Below the pieces are notes generated by a model. The model saw nothing but the letters and a program-made list of their open reading frames with translations. It did not search any database and had not been told where the DNA came from. Below, one piece after another: positions 35,010 through 46,380 of a stretch of 64,000 nt of DNA (positions are counted from its first letter, which is position 1; each line of letters opens with the position of its first letter). The DNA is taken from NCBI GenBank assembly GCA_031769625.1, contig JAUIMM010002576.1:186001-250000 (forward strand). The letters run 5' to 3'. Position numbers and translations under genes: made by a program. The DNA is from Taudactylus pleione (lineage: Eukaryota > Chordata > Amphibia > Anura > Myobatrachidae).

Positions 35010-38000
35010 GCCATGGCCTTGTGTACTGGGGCACAGTCATTTTGGAATAGAAATGGGCCTTCCCCACACTGTTACCACAAAGTTGGAAGCATAGCATTGT
35101 CCAAAATGTCTTGGTCTGCTGAAGCATTAAGATTGTCCTTCACTGGAGATAAAGGGCCTAGCCCAAACCCTGACACACAGCCCCATGTACCATTATCCCT
35201 CCACCAAACTTCACAGTTGGCACAATGCAGTCAGACAAGTAACGTTCTCCCGGCACCCACCAAACCCAGACTCGCCCATCTTACTGCCAAACAGAGAAGC
35301 GTGATCCGTCACTCCACAGGACACGTTTCCACTACTCCACAGTCCAGTGTCCGTGTGCTTTACACCACTCCATCCGACGTTGGCATTGAGCGTGGTGATG
35401 TGAGACTGGCATGCAGCTACTCGGCCATGGAAACCCATTCCATTAAGCTCCCGCCGCAAAGTTGTTGTGCTTACATTGATGCCAGTGGAAGTTTGGAACT
35501 CTTTAGCTATGGAATCAGCAGAGCGTTGGCGACTTTTATGCACCATGCGCCTTAGCAGTCACTGACCCAGCTGTGATTTTATAGGGTTGATGTTGTTTTT
35601 AAATGTTTCCACTTTCTAATAATATCACTTACAGTTGACCATGGAATATCCAGCAGGGATGACATTTCATAAACCATCTTATGGTAAAGGTGGCATCTTA
35701 TCACAGTACCACGCTTCCTATCACAGTACCACGCATGCTATCACAGTAATACCACACTTCCTATAACCGTACCACGCTTCCTATCACAGCACCGCGCATC
35801 CTATCAGCACCGCGCTTCCTATCACAGCACCACACATCCTATCACAGTACCACGCATCCTATCACAGTACCACGCTTCCTATCACAGTACCACGCATCTT
35901 ATCACAGCACCACGCTTCCTACCACAGCACAACACATCCTACCACAGTACCACGCTTCCTACCACAGCACCACGCATCCTATCACAGCACCACGCTTCCT
36001 ATCACAGCACCACTCTTCCTATCACAGCACAACGCATCCTATCACAGCACCACGCATCCTATCACAGTATCGCGCTTCCTATCACAGTACCACGCTTCCT
36101 ATCACAGTACCACGCATCTTATCACAGTACCACGCTTCCTACCACAGCACCACACATCCTATCACAGTACCACGCTTCCTACCACAGCACCACCCATCCT
36201 ATCACAGTACCACGCTTCCTATCACAGCACCACGCTTCCCACACTTCCTATCACAGTACCACGCTTCCTATCACAGTACCACGCTTCCTACCACAGCACC
36301 ACACATCCTATCACAGTACCACGCTTCCTACCACAGCACCACCCATCCTATCACAGTACCACGCTTCCTATCACAGCACCACGCTTCCCACACTTCCTAT
36401 CACAGTACCACGCTTCCTATCACAGTTCCACGCTTCCTATCACAGCTCCATGCTTCCTATCACAGCACCGCGCTTCCTATCACAGCACCGCGCTTCCTAT
36501 CACAGCACCACGCTTCCTATCACAGCACCGCGCTTCCTATCACAGCACCACACATCCTATCACAGCACCACGCATCCTATCACAGTACCACACTTCCTAC
36601 CACAGCACCACGCTTCCTACCACAGCACCACGCATCCTACCACAGCACCACGCTTCCTATCACAGTACCAAGCTTCCTATCCAAGTACCACGCTTCCTAT
36701 CCCAGTACCACGCATCCTACCACAGTACCACGCATCCTACCACAGTACCACGCATCCTATCACAGTACCACGCATCCTACCACAGTACCACGCATCCTAC
36801 CACAGTACCACGCATCCTATCACAGTACCACTCTTCCAATCACAGTACCACGCTTCCCACACTTCCTATCACAGTACCACGCTTCCTATCACAGCACCAC
36901 ACATCCTATCACAGCACCACGCTTCCTATCACAGTACCACGCATCCTATCACAGTACCACGCTTCCTATCACAGTTCCACGCTTCCAATCACAGCACCAC
37001 ACTTCCTATCACAGCACCGCGCATCCTATCAGCACCGCGCTTCCTATCACAGTACCACGCTTCCTATCCCAGTACCACGCTTCCTATCCCAGTACCACGC
37101 TTCCTACCACAGCACCACGCTTCCTATTACAGTACCACGCTTCCTATCACAGTACCACGCATCCTACCACAGTACCACGCATCCTATCACAGTACCACTC
37201 TTCCAATCACAGTACCACGCTTCCCACACTTCCTATCACAGTACCACGCTTCCTATCACAGCACCACGCTTCCTATCACAGTACCACGCATCCTATCACA
37301 GCACAACACATCCTATCACAGTTCCACGCATTCTATCACAGTACCGCGCATCCTATCACAGTACCGTGCATCCTATCACAGTACCGTGCATCCTATCACA
37401 GTACCGCGCATCCTATCACAGCACCGCGCTTCCTATCACAGCACCACTCTTCCTATCACAGCACCGCGCATCCTATCACAGTATCGCGCATCCTATCACA
37501 GTACCGCGCTTCCTATCACAGTACCGCGCTTCCTACCACAGCACCATGCTTCCTATCACAGCACCACGCTTCCTATCACAGTACCAAGCTTCCTATCCCA
37601 GTACCACGCTTCCTATCCCAGTACCACGCTTCCTACCACAGCACCACGCTTCCTATCACAGTACCACGCATCCTACCACAGTACCACGCATCCTATCACA
37701 GTACCACTCTTCCAATCACAGTACCACGCTTCCCACACTTCCTATCACAGTACCACGCTTCCTATCACAGCACCACACATCCTATCACAGCACCACGCTT
37801 CCTATCACAGTACCACGCATCCTATCACAGTACCACGCATCCTATCACAGTACAACACATCCTATCACAGTACCACGCTTCCTATCACAGTACCACGCAT
37901 CTTATCACAGTACCACGCTTCCTACCACAGCACAACACATCCTATCACAGTTCCACGCATCCTATCACAGTACCGCGCATCCTATCACAGTACCGCGCAT

Positions 38001-38152
38001 CCTATCACAGCACCACGCTTCCTATCACAGTACCACGCATCCTATCACAGTACTACGCTTCCTATCACAGTACCAAGCATCTTATCACAGTACCACACTT
38101 GAAGTCACTGAGCTCTTCAGAATAACCCATTTTGTATCAAAAATGTTTGCAA
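35010..38152 (-). pseudogene. Tc1-like transposase relic
   Basis: Start ATG near 38152: MGYSEELSDFKCGTVIRC, the N-terminal paired-like DNA-binding domain, then about 2.4 kb of 20-bp repeats, then the frame resumes as CHLYHKMVYEMSSLLDIPWS. Further on, RSADSIAKEFQTSTGINVS and TTTLRRELNGMGFHGR are clear, followed by frameshifted WTVEQW, CGVTDHASLFGS and [12 protein letters not shown] segments of the catalytic domain. It fades near 35010 (VHKAMAL). Several frameshifts, a stop after LW near 35060 and the expansion rule out activity. Confidence 0.88.
35697..38097. repeat. 20-bp minisatellite born inside the Tc1 transposase frame (about 120 units)
   Basis: Units are CTATCACAGTACCACGCTTC with T/A, C/A and TA/CA variants; minus strand GAAGCGTGGTACTGTGATAG. 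The two edges join perfectly onto Tc1 transposase coding sequence (…DFKCGTVIRC on the right, RCHLYHKMV on the left), and the unit itself is the coding stretch for RGTVI. Higher-order copies exist: the marker TTCCCACACTTCC occurs near 36235, 36385, 36855, 37228 and 37732, and blocks at about 36835 and 37712 match for more than 100 bp. The 550-codon plus-strand frame through it is an artefact of the period. Confidence 0.95.
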
Positions 38153-38270
38153 ATGGAGACTGCATGGCTAGGTGCTTAATATTATACACCTGTGGCAACG
38201 GGTTTTATTGAAACACCTGAATTCAATAATTAACAGGTGTGGCCAAATACCTTTGTCCATATAGTGTGTG

Positions 38271-38272
<2 letters not shown>

Positions 38273-38307
<35 letters not shown>
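38273..38307. repeat. (TA)n microsatellite at the Tc1 terminus
   Basis: About 17 TA dinucleotides directly abutting the Tc1 end. Tc1/mariner elements insert at TA, so the element may have landed in, or seeded, this run. Confidence 0.9.
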
Positions 38308-38309
<2 letters not shown>

Positions 38310-39446
38310 TTTTTATTTTATTTTTGCATATTTCATCATTGTTTTTAGGTCTAGACATATAAACTTAGTACCCTGTATGATGTATGTTGAACCTATATAT
38401 TACACTATAACATCATTTTAAACTTTAATATATTTATACATGTTAGTGAAGTAAGCTTTAAGGTCTATTTTATCCTTGGGAATAAAAACCACTTTTTACA
38501 GAACAACCATCAGTTCTCTTTGTTATGGGTTTGTGGCCTCTGAACTGATCATTTTTCCACACAACTAATTCTACAATATCCTTTCTGATCCCCTCTACGC
38601 ATCTTTTATACATCTACAGTACGTCTAACACCTCACCATTGCTTCATCCCTACCAATCATACCCCATAGCCGTGTGCAGGGTATGGGAGATTGGCGTAAC
38701 ATGCAGGGGGTGACAAGTTCTAGGGAGAAACCTTTGCAGGTCAGTGGCATAGTCAGTCTTTGACCAGATAGGGAGTGAAGTTGGAATAGGCATCTCAAGC
38801 AATGGTGGTGGGTATTACTAAACACCAGGGTGAACTAGGAATAGAGCCTATTTTTATTTAAAGAGGGCACTATATGCTAGGTGTTTTTAGTATGATCCCA
38901 GCACTTCAATGAAACTCTGAGCTTTATTAAAAAAAAAAGACTAGGTTACTATGTAATATTTTTATCCACGCTATATAGATCATCCCATCCTCCATTCCCC
39001 AGACCCTGACCCCCCATAGATATTATGATCACCTCCAATCCCTCTCACCTACTGGAAGGGCTGAGATTTTGTATGTCATAGTCCTGTGTTAGCCGCCTAT
39101 TGATGACTTTCACTTGTCTAGTTGCCTGCTGCCAAGGTGGCAACATATTTTCATCGGGAAGGTGGAGGGGAGCAGTCACTCCACCTTAAACTCTGCCGGC
39201 TACGCCACTGAGTCCTCTCAGTAATTTCCCTGATGAGTTTTCTCCTTGTCATCAACTTTGGAAGAATGTCTCGATCATAGGAATGTTCCTGTTGTGCCAT
39301 ATTTTCCACCCTATTGATGATAGTTTTTAGAATTCTCCATGGTACATGTAATGGCTTTTAACATTACCACATAGTTGTTTGAAAGCTCCTTGCAGACTAT
39401 CCCAGTAATCAAGGACTTCATACTGGAACAGCTGATCTGTATTTGG
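38308..39446. other. Unassigned sequence
   Basis: AT-rich, with no frame over 70 codons that looks like a gene. About 38620-39220 may be a diverged interspersed repeat (the phrase GGCTACGCCACTGAG resembles repeat ends), but no termini were found. Confidence 0.4.
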
Positions 39447-39461
39447 GTTTAATCACAATCA

Positions 39462-40438
39462 CATTTTCTTTCAAAAATTTTTATGTTTATTGGCACAAAA
39501 AGAAATATACAAAATAGTGCGAAAACCATCATAGGTCAGAAACCAATATGGAAAATATACTAGGAATTACAATTTAACGGGTAAAAACAATGTAGAATAG
39601 TACAGGATTATAACAAGGTTACACACATAGTTCAAAAATGCAGATTAATCTGTCTACAGAAGAAATGCAATAACATTGAAAGATAAAATAGGAACAGACT
39701 ATTTTGTGGCAGAAAAGGAGAGGAAAAAAAACCCCAAAAAATAAAACTAAAGTATACAGTAATCTAAATACAGGGTATACGAATAATAAGTAAATAGAAA
39801 ACAAACAGATAATGGTCATAGCCGTAATGGTATTAACACGCTCATCATGAACACATTTATTAGAGATACGAAGCCAAAAGATGACTTTAGCCTCCAGCTC
39901 CCCCGCTCCTCCCACAGCAGAAACACTGCAGCAAAGTAGATAGACCAAAAAGAAATTAAGATGTTATGAAATTTGTATACAAAAGATACCAAGTAGTCAT
40001 TTCAAATAACTTCCTAATATGATTTTGAGTAGATGTATTTGGGGTTTCAATGTACAACATCCATTTTGTGTAAAAGCAGATAATCTCCTTCTGGTAATGT
40101 GGCTCTATGATCAAAATATAGAATCTGGAATTACATGGATTTTACTGTGCCCAGAAATGCTGGAGGTGGCCACAGTCCAAGTTTTTATAATTACCTTCTT
40201 GGCAACTGTCAAAACCAGGGTAAGGAGAGGGACAAACTCATTACGCCTAGGTCCTAAATACCAAGATTTGAAATGACAACAAAGCATTGCCAAAGGGTCG
40301 GTCGCGCCCAAGATAAAGATGTGTGACTGAGCCAATGAACGAGAGGACCTTATCGTAAAGTTTGCTAATTTTCCTGCACCCCCAGAATTGATGATAAAAA
40401 TCAGCAGCCAAGTGTTTACATTTACGGCAGTTATTCCA
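39462..40438 (-). mobile_element. 5'-truncated L1/Tx1-like LINE fragment with 15-bp target duplication
   Basis: Flanked by the direct repeat GTTTAATCACAATCA (39447-39461 and 40439-40453). The minus-strand translation of the right part contains NCRKCKHLAADFYHQFWGC and LGRDRPFGNALLSFQ, the Cys/His C-terminus of L1-type ORF2. The rest is 3' UTR. It is truncated at the 5' side within ORF2, as expected of target-primed reverse transcription. No clear poly(A) tail (poly-T on the plus strand) is left, only TTTTCTTTC and TTTTTA runs. Confidence 0.85.
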
Positions 40439-40597
40439 GTTTAATCACAATCATTTTTATTGCTGGTAGATATATAATTACCTTTGGACATGATATTAAT
40501 TGTCGCAGATTAACCACAGAGCGATCGTCCAATCATGAACTTTTTTATTGTGCTTCTTGCTAAATATTGCCTAATTGTTACTGACGTGCATTTCATG

Positions 40598-41535
40598 TAT
40601 TAAAGGAAAAAAGTTATCCAACACCTATATTACCCATATGAAACATTAATTGCCCCCTCCCCCTAAACTTAATAACCAATTGTCCGACCTTTAGCAGCAA
40701 CAACTGCAATGGAACGCTTCCGATAACTGGAGATCAGTCTTTCCCATCACTGTGGAGGAATTTTGGCCGATTCTTATTTGCAAAATTGCTTTAACTCAGC
40801 CACATTGGTGGGTTTTCGAGCATGAACTTCCCATTTAGGGTCCTGCCACAGTATCTCATTTGAATTCAAGTCAGGATTTTAACTAGGCCACTCCAAAACT
40901 TTAATTTTGTTAATTTAGAGCCATTCAGAGGTGGACTTGTTCTTGTGCCTCAGATCATTGTCTTGCTGCATAATCCAATTGTGTTTGTGCTTCAGATCAT
41001 GGTCGGATGACCGGACATTATCCCTCTTTTCGATAGAGAGCAGAATTCATGATACCACTTATTATGGCAAGTTACTTAGGTTCTGAAGCTGGAAAACATC
41101 CCCCCTCCATCACACCACCATGTGCCAGATGTAGCAGGAGGACCTGTGTCTTCTAAAGAGTAACAGTTTTTGCTCATCAGTCCACAGAACATTAGCATAG
41201 AAGGCTTGCGGGTCATCAGTGTGAGAGCAGCCTTGATGTTCCTCTTGTCTAGCAGTGGTATTTGCCTTGCAGCTCTTCCATAGATACAATTTTTGCCCAT
41301 TCTGTATATTACGGGGGACTCACAAATACTGACAGTAACTAAGGTGAGTAGGGTCTGCAGTTCCTTAGATGTCCATCTGGATTCTTTAGGGACTGCCTGG
41401 ATGAGTCATTGATGCACTATTGGAGGAACTTTGATTGCAATTGTTGCTGCTAAAGGTGGCACACCCAGTTATCATGTTTAGGGGGGCAATTAATGTTTAA
41501 TATGGGTGTTGTATAACGTTTTTCCTTCAATAAAT
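40598..41535 (-). mobile_element. Decayed Tc1-like element with inverted termini
   Basis: The left end has AAAGGAAAAAAGTTATCC and AACATTAATTGCCCCC. The right end reads, in reverse complement, GAAGGAAAAACGTTATAC and AACATTAATTGCCCCCC, giving inverted repeats of about 50 bp. Between them the minus strand keeps fragments of a Tc1 transposase (GKNCIYGRAARQIPLLDKRN, then FCGLMSKN for the usual LWTDE region) with many lesions. Its internal sequence differs from the Tc1 at 35005, so it is a separate family. Flanking dinucleotides are TA. Confidence 0.82.
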
Positions 41536-41601
41536 GAAATTATAAATTAAAAACTATTTTATTTTAAATTAAAAACTATGCTGGTTGTCTTTGTCTTATA
41601 T
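41536..41601. other. Spacer
   Basis: AT-rich sequence between two DNA elements. Nothing recognised. Confidence 0.5.
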
Positions 41602-42356
41602 TTAACCACTTAACTGATGATTTGTTTTTTCGAAAAACCGCTCCAAAATTGTTGGGTGTTTTTTATGAGTGAATTAGGTGAGGAACATCCATTTTAACTT
41701 ATCCAAAATGGTTTAATAAAAAAACCAAAACTTTTTTTTTAAGATTTGTAAAAAAAAAATAGCTTTTTAAAATAACTGAACATCGGAAACATCGCAACAT
41801 TCAATTAGAGACCGGATACAGGAACCAGGTATGTCAGGGGCGTTACGGGGAGGTTAAACTTACTTTTCCCCGCTGCTGCTCAGTTCTAAAGGCTGGGTAG
41901 GGGGTCTTGCTTTGCTGACTGATCAGCAGTGATTGGCCGCATAGCAGACAGGGGGAGAGGGTGCTGGCAAGCAGAGGGACCGGAAGGTCCCTCTGAGAGC
42001 AGCAGCTGCGGGAAGGTTCTCTTCCTGCAGCCGACCTCATGTTTGTCTGGATGAAATTTTACATCCAGTACAGATAAAGAACTAATGATAATTTACACAC
42101 AGAAAAGACAGTCAGCGCTCACATGCAAGGGACAGTTATTACCACTAGCTGCTTTCCCGGAAGGTGTCCTAAACTCTCCCAATAGCAGAAAATACAAGAA
42201 AAAAGAGAAGCGCTCTGTGGTAAAGGGGTATATAGATGTAAGAATGTGTACAGGATTTGTGGTCTGGGTATTGTGATCTTAATGGCTGTAGTGTTTAGTA
42301 TAAGTGGAGAATGTGAATTTTATGGTAAATATATATAAATATATACACACATGTAT

Positions 42357-42406
<50 letters not shown>

Positions 42407-42469
42407 CTCTTTGAAGATAGATGTATGACGTCAGGTAGGCAATAACTTGAGGCTGGTAGTTGACAAATA

Positions 42470-43191
42470 CCGTATATACTCGAGTATAAGCCGAGTTTTT
42501 CAGCACAAAAAATGTGCTGAAAAAGTCCCTCTCGGCTTATACTCGAGTCAAGTGTAGCGCTGACCGGACGGAGTTCGGTCAGCGCTACACACTGCCAAAC
42601 ACACAGCCGCCGGAGCCGGCAGCTGCGTGTTTGGTGTAATCAGCAGCCACTGAGAGTCTGTCAGACTCTCAGCGGCTGCTGCTGCTCCCACTGCGGGAGC
42701 CATCTTCCGGCTCCCGCAGTGGGTGATGGGAGACACGTCGTCATGACGACGTGTCTCCCATGCAAAGCGGCCGGAGGAGCGGACAGCGGCGGGACCATGA
42801 GCGGGAGTTTCAGGTAAGTGTTTATTTTTTTTTTTATTGTTATCACGTCTCTCTCTACTAGGGGGGGGGGACTACAGGGGGCACTACCAGAGGGCGATGA
42901 CTACAGGGGGCACTACCAGGGGACATTATCAGGGGGCGATTACTACAGGGGGCACTACCAGGGGGGGATTACTACAGGGGGCACTACCAGGGGGGATTAC
43001 TACTGGGAGCACTAAAAGGGGGGATTACTACAGGGGGCACTAAAAGGCGGGATTACTACTGGGGGCACTACCAGCTGTTGCCATTTCCCACACTAGGCTT
43101 ATACTCGAGTCAGTAAGTTTTCCCAGTTTTTTTGGGTAAAAGTAGGTACCTCGGCTTATATTCGGGTCGACTTATACTGGAGTATATACGG
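42470..43191. mobile_element. 722-bp MITE with TA target duplication, inside the left arm
   Basis: Ends CCGTATATACTCGAG and CTGGAGTATATACGG. Longer inverted similarity continues inward (TATAAGCCGAG at the left, CTCGGCTTATA near 43150). TA dinucleotides flank both ends (42468-42469, 43192-43193). The opposite arm keeps the unoccupied site (about 46110, reading CCTAATTATTTGTC), which proves the element boundaries. It contains a perfect palindrome around GACGTCGTCATGACGACGTC-like sequence near 42735-42758 and a short tandem repeat. No protein. Confidence 0.9.
42862..43070. repeat. Short tandem repeat in the MITE
   Basis: About seven imperfect units of ACTACAGGGGGCACTACCAG followed by GGGGGATT, unit length roughly 25-31 bp. 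Not coding. Confidence 0.85.
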
Positions 43192-43765
43192 TAATTAGGA
43201 ATTTGTCCAATGATTGTTTTAATTATTAAGACATTCGCAACAATCAGTCTCTCTGATTCTGACAGGTGGGCAACAACTGTAGGCTGGGTGTTGTAAATTT
43301 AAAAGATGATATAATATAGGCCTTATAACATAGGATCATCTGTCCTTATGTAATTGATATAAAATACTGTCAATCTATCTTGCTATACAGGTAGACAAAA
43401 ACTGTAGGCTGGATGTTGCAGTAATAACTTTGTATTATGATGAAAGCTGTATGCTGTGGATACCACCTCCTCTGTAGTCAACGCCACCTTATAAATAGGA
43501 AACGCGGTATCAGGATGTCTTATGACACTATATTGCAGTGTTAGGTAAGTGAGACCTACTTACCCTGAGTGGATGTCTGCTGGTCTGACTCCTCCTTGCG
43601 TCCAGGTGGGCTAGGTGTGTGTGGTCGAGGGATCCATAATTATGTAGCATACAGATAAGCCAGTAATTGACTAAAAACGAATTTATTGAAAAATAGAATT
43701 GAACAGAATGACCATACACCGTATGGTATTGTAATCATAAATAGTCAGCATATGTCAGATAACGT

Positions 43766-43805
43766 CCCAACGCGTTTCATCCCTATTGTGGGACTTCTTC
43801 AAGGG
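43766..43805 (-). ncRNA. Candidate hammerhead ribozyme motif, left arm
   Basis: Mirror copy of the motif at 45497-45536. In 5'-3' order on the minus strand: CCC (stem I), TTGAAGA core, stem II GTCCC/GGGAT around an ACAATA loop, GAAA, a CGCG mini stem III, TT at the expected cleavage position, then GGG (stem I). The canonical core is CUGANGA, so the first core base is U instead of C. That base is near the active site, and activity is doubtful without test. Confidence 0.45.
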
Positions 43806-44568
43806 CAAAAGTTCTTTAGTGTGACCCTACCTTCTATTTATAGATCAGTGATCCTGTGAAAGGCGCCAGAATGCGGTGGTGAGTCGCACTTCCGGGTTCC
43901 GTGATGTTCGCATGCGCACATCGCGCGTCTATGTACATAGAGGTAAAGTTTCAGTGGCAGGATTGTGTCCCCTACTGTGTGGATAAGCGGAGTCCTCCCA
44001 TAGTATGACTGTGCCTTGTGGTGACACTGTTGCAATGTGTCTGCATTTATGACGGTGGCCATCTTTGTTGTGTTGGATCAGACAGAGACAGGTTATAGCT
44101 ATCAGTTGCTATGTCCCTGGTTCACTGATCGCGGTGAATAGTAAACAAGGGGGGGGGAGAGAGGATACCTATGTATATGCTTAATACATTGATTGGGAGA
44201 CAGAGCGGAATTGGAAAACAGACCCAATAAATAAATTAATTAATACAATAGCAGAGCCCTATTGTATAAAAAAATAGTGTCCATACATAAATTCTGTTGA
44301 TTACGCACCAATAAATATAGATTAAAGTATAATGAAAAGGTCATTCTGTGTGTGATCCTAGCTGAAATAAAATTATGCCTTAATTTTATAATCAGTATAA
44401 CGATCGATGAACATGATGCAGATAAATAAGTGTAATTGGAGCATAACTGGAGTTAATAGAAATAAATAGGAATAGATGAGAATAAATATAGTCATAGAGG
44501 TTCATGTCTTATAGTTAATACGGATAGATCAATAAAATTGTAGTAATATGCTGAATGAATGTGTATAT

Positions 44569-44743
44569 TAAATTATATTTAAATATAGACCCTTAAGCCG
44601 ATAAAGCCAGACGTGTGTTCCACCCACGCATATATATTTCTCAATTATGAGATAGGTAATTTTGTCCCTCGTATTAGTGTTCTGGGTAGTATTGTTGAAC
44701 CCATGGCTTCCAGTGATGACTGACCAAATCATCAACTCAATTG
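44569..44743. other. Spacer between the arms
   Basis: Single-copy sequence of about 175 bp at the centre of the inverted repeat. No repeat or gene recognised. Confidence 0.8.
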
Positions 44744-46172
44744 ATATACACATTCATTCAGCATATTACTACAATTTTATTGATCTATCCGTATTAGCTA
44801 TAAGACATGAACCTCTATGACTATATCTATTCCTATTTATTTTTATTAACTCCAGTTATGCTCCAATTACACTTATTTATCTGCATCATGTTCATCGATC
44901 GTTATACTGATTATAAAATTAAGGCATAATTTTATTTCAGCTAGGATCACACACAGAATGACCTTTTCATTATACTTTAATCTATATTTATTGGTGCGTA
45001 ATCAACAGAATTTATGTATGGACACTATTTTTTTATACAATAGGGCTCTGCTATTGTATTAATTAATTTATTTATTGGGTCTGTTTTCCAATTCCGCTCT
45101 GTCTCCCAATCAATGTATTAAGCATATACATAGGTATCCTCTCTCCCCCCCCCTTGTTTACTATTCACCGCGATCAGTGAACCAGGGACATAGCAACTGA
45201 TAGCTATGACCTGTCTCCGTGTGATCCAACACACCAAAGATGGCCACCGTCATAAATGCAGACACATTGCAACAGTGTCACCACAAGGCACAGTCATACT
45301 ATGGGAGGACTCCGCTTATCCACACAGTAGGGGACACAATCCTGCCACTGAAACTTTACCTCTATGTACATAGACGCGCGATGTGCGCATGCGCACATCA
45401 CGGAACCGGGAAGTGCGGCTCACCACCGCATTCTGGCGCCTTTCACAGGATCACTGATCTATAAATAGAAGGTAGGGTCACACTAAAGAACTTTTGCCCT
45501 TGAAGAAGTCCCACAATAGGGATGAAACGCGTTGGGACGTTATCTGACATATGCTGACTATTTATGATTACAATACCATACGGTGTATGGTCATTCTGTT
45601 CAATTCCATTTTTCAATAAATTCGTTTTTAGTCAATTACTGGCTTATCTGTATGCTACATAATTATGGATCCCTCGACCACACACACCTAGCCCACCTGG
45701 ACGCAAGGAGGAGTCAGACCAGCAGACATCCACTCAGGGTAAGTAGGTCTCACTTACCTAACACTGCAATATAGTGTCATAAGACATCCTGATACCGCGT
45801 TTCCTATTTATAAGGTGGCGTTGACTACAGAGGAGGTGGTATCCACAGCATACAGCTTTCATCATAATACAAAGTTATTACTGCAACATCCAGCCTACAG
45901 TTTTTGTCTACCTGTATAGCAAGATAGATTGCCAATATTTTATATCAATTACATAAGGACAGATGATCCTATGTTATAAGGCCTATATTATATCATCTTT
46001 TAAATTTACAACACCCAGCCTACAGTTGTTGCCCACCTGTCAGAATCAGAGACTGATTGTTTTAATTATTAAGACATTATTCGCAACAATCATTGGACAA
46101 ATTCCTAATTATTTGTCAACTACCAGCCTCAAGTTATTGCCTACCTGACGTCATACATCTATCTTCAAAGAG

Positions 46173-46216
<44 letters not shown>

Positions 46217-46380
46217 ATATATTTATATATATTTACCATAAAATTCAGATTCTCCACTTATACTAAACACTACAGCCATTAAGATCACATTTAAGATCAC
46301 AATACCCAGACCACAAATCCTGTACACATTCTTACATCTATATACCCCTTTACCACAGAGCACTTTTCTCTTTTTTCTTG
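44744..46380 (+). repeat. Right arm of the large inverted repeat
   Basis: Reverse-complement copy of the left arm, without the MITE. Includes a (TA)n run at about 46179-46211 and ends CTTTTCTCTTTTTTCTTG at the target duplication. Arm identity is above 95% by eye. Confidence 0.93.
45497..45536 (+). ncRNA. Candidate hammerhead ribozyme motif, right arm
   Basis: Layout of a compact type I hammerhead: CCC 45497-45499 pairs with GGG 45534-45536 (stem I); core TTGAAGA 45500-45506; stem II AGTCCC 45507-45512 with GGGAT 45519-45523 around ACAATA; GAAA 45524-45527; CGCG 45528-45531 as a two-base-pair stem III with the preceding A and following T; TT 45532-45533 at the cleavage site. The GAAACGCGT combination is a familiar feature of hammerheads in Penelope-like elements. 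The first core base differs from the canonical C. Confidence 0.45.

Larger units (their letters stand above)
35005..38270 (-). mobile_element. Degraded Tc1-like transposon, 3'-truncated, enlarged by an internal minisatellite
   Basis: The terminus at about 38225-38270 reads, on the minus strand, ATGGACAAAGGTATTTGGCC followed by ACACCTGTTAATTATTGAA, a typical Tc1 end, and abuts a (TA)n run consistent with TA targeting. The transposase relic runs leftward to about 35005, where homology stops inside the C-terminal third and the second terminus is missing. About 2.4 kb of its length is a 20-bp minisatellite within the coding region. Confidence 0.88.
42193..44568 (+). repeat. Left arm of the large inverted repeat
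   Basis: Starts TACAAGAAAAAAGAGAAGCG and matches the reverse complement of the right arm along its length, apart from the MITE at 42470-43191, differing (TA)n lengths near 42364-42403, and about a 10-bp indel near 44480. An additional 109 bp (42084-42192) at the outer edge has no partner on the right. Small minus-strand frames in it (for example at 43528-43719 and 43838-44062) reappear in the other arm and look non-coding. Confidence 0.93.
42084..46380. mobile_element. 4.3-kb inverted-repeat (foldback) element with hammerhead-like motifs, probably Penelope-related
   Basis: Flanked by the 15-bp direct repeat TACAGATAAAGAACT inside the TTAA element. Two long arms in inverted orientation (42193-44568 and 44744-46380) surround a spacer of about 175 bp. 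The left arm also contains a later 722-bp MITE. Each arm carries one motif with the layout of a type I hammerhead ribozyme. Penelope-like retroelements are known to carry hammerheads and often occur as inverted partial copies with target duplications of variable length, which is the reason for this call. No reverse transcriptase or GIY-YIG reading frame was found, so it would be non-autonomous. Confidence 0.6.

Noticed and set aside
36450..38102. A 550-codon plus-strand frame
   Set aside because: Antisense of the 20-bp minisatellite inside the Tc1 transposase; three units equal 20 codons, so it stays open by arithmetic.
43838..45464. A 74-residue frame (MATVINADTLQQ...) found in both arms of the inverted repeat
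   Set aside because: Identity is explained by arm duplication; no homology recognised and no coding context. Treated as part of the mobile element.
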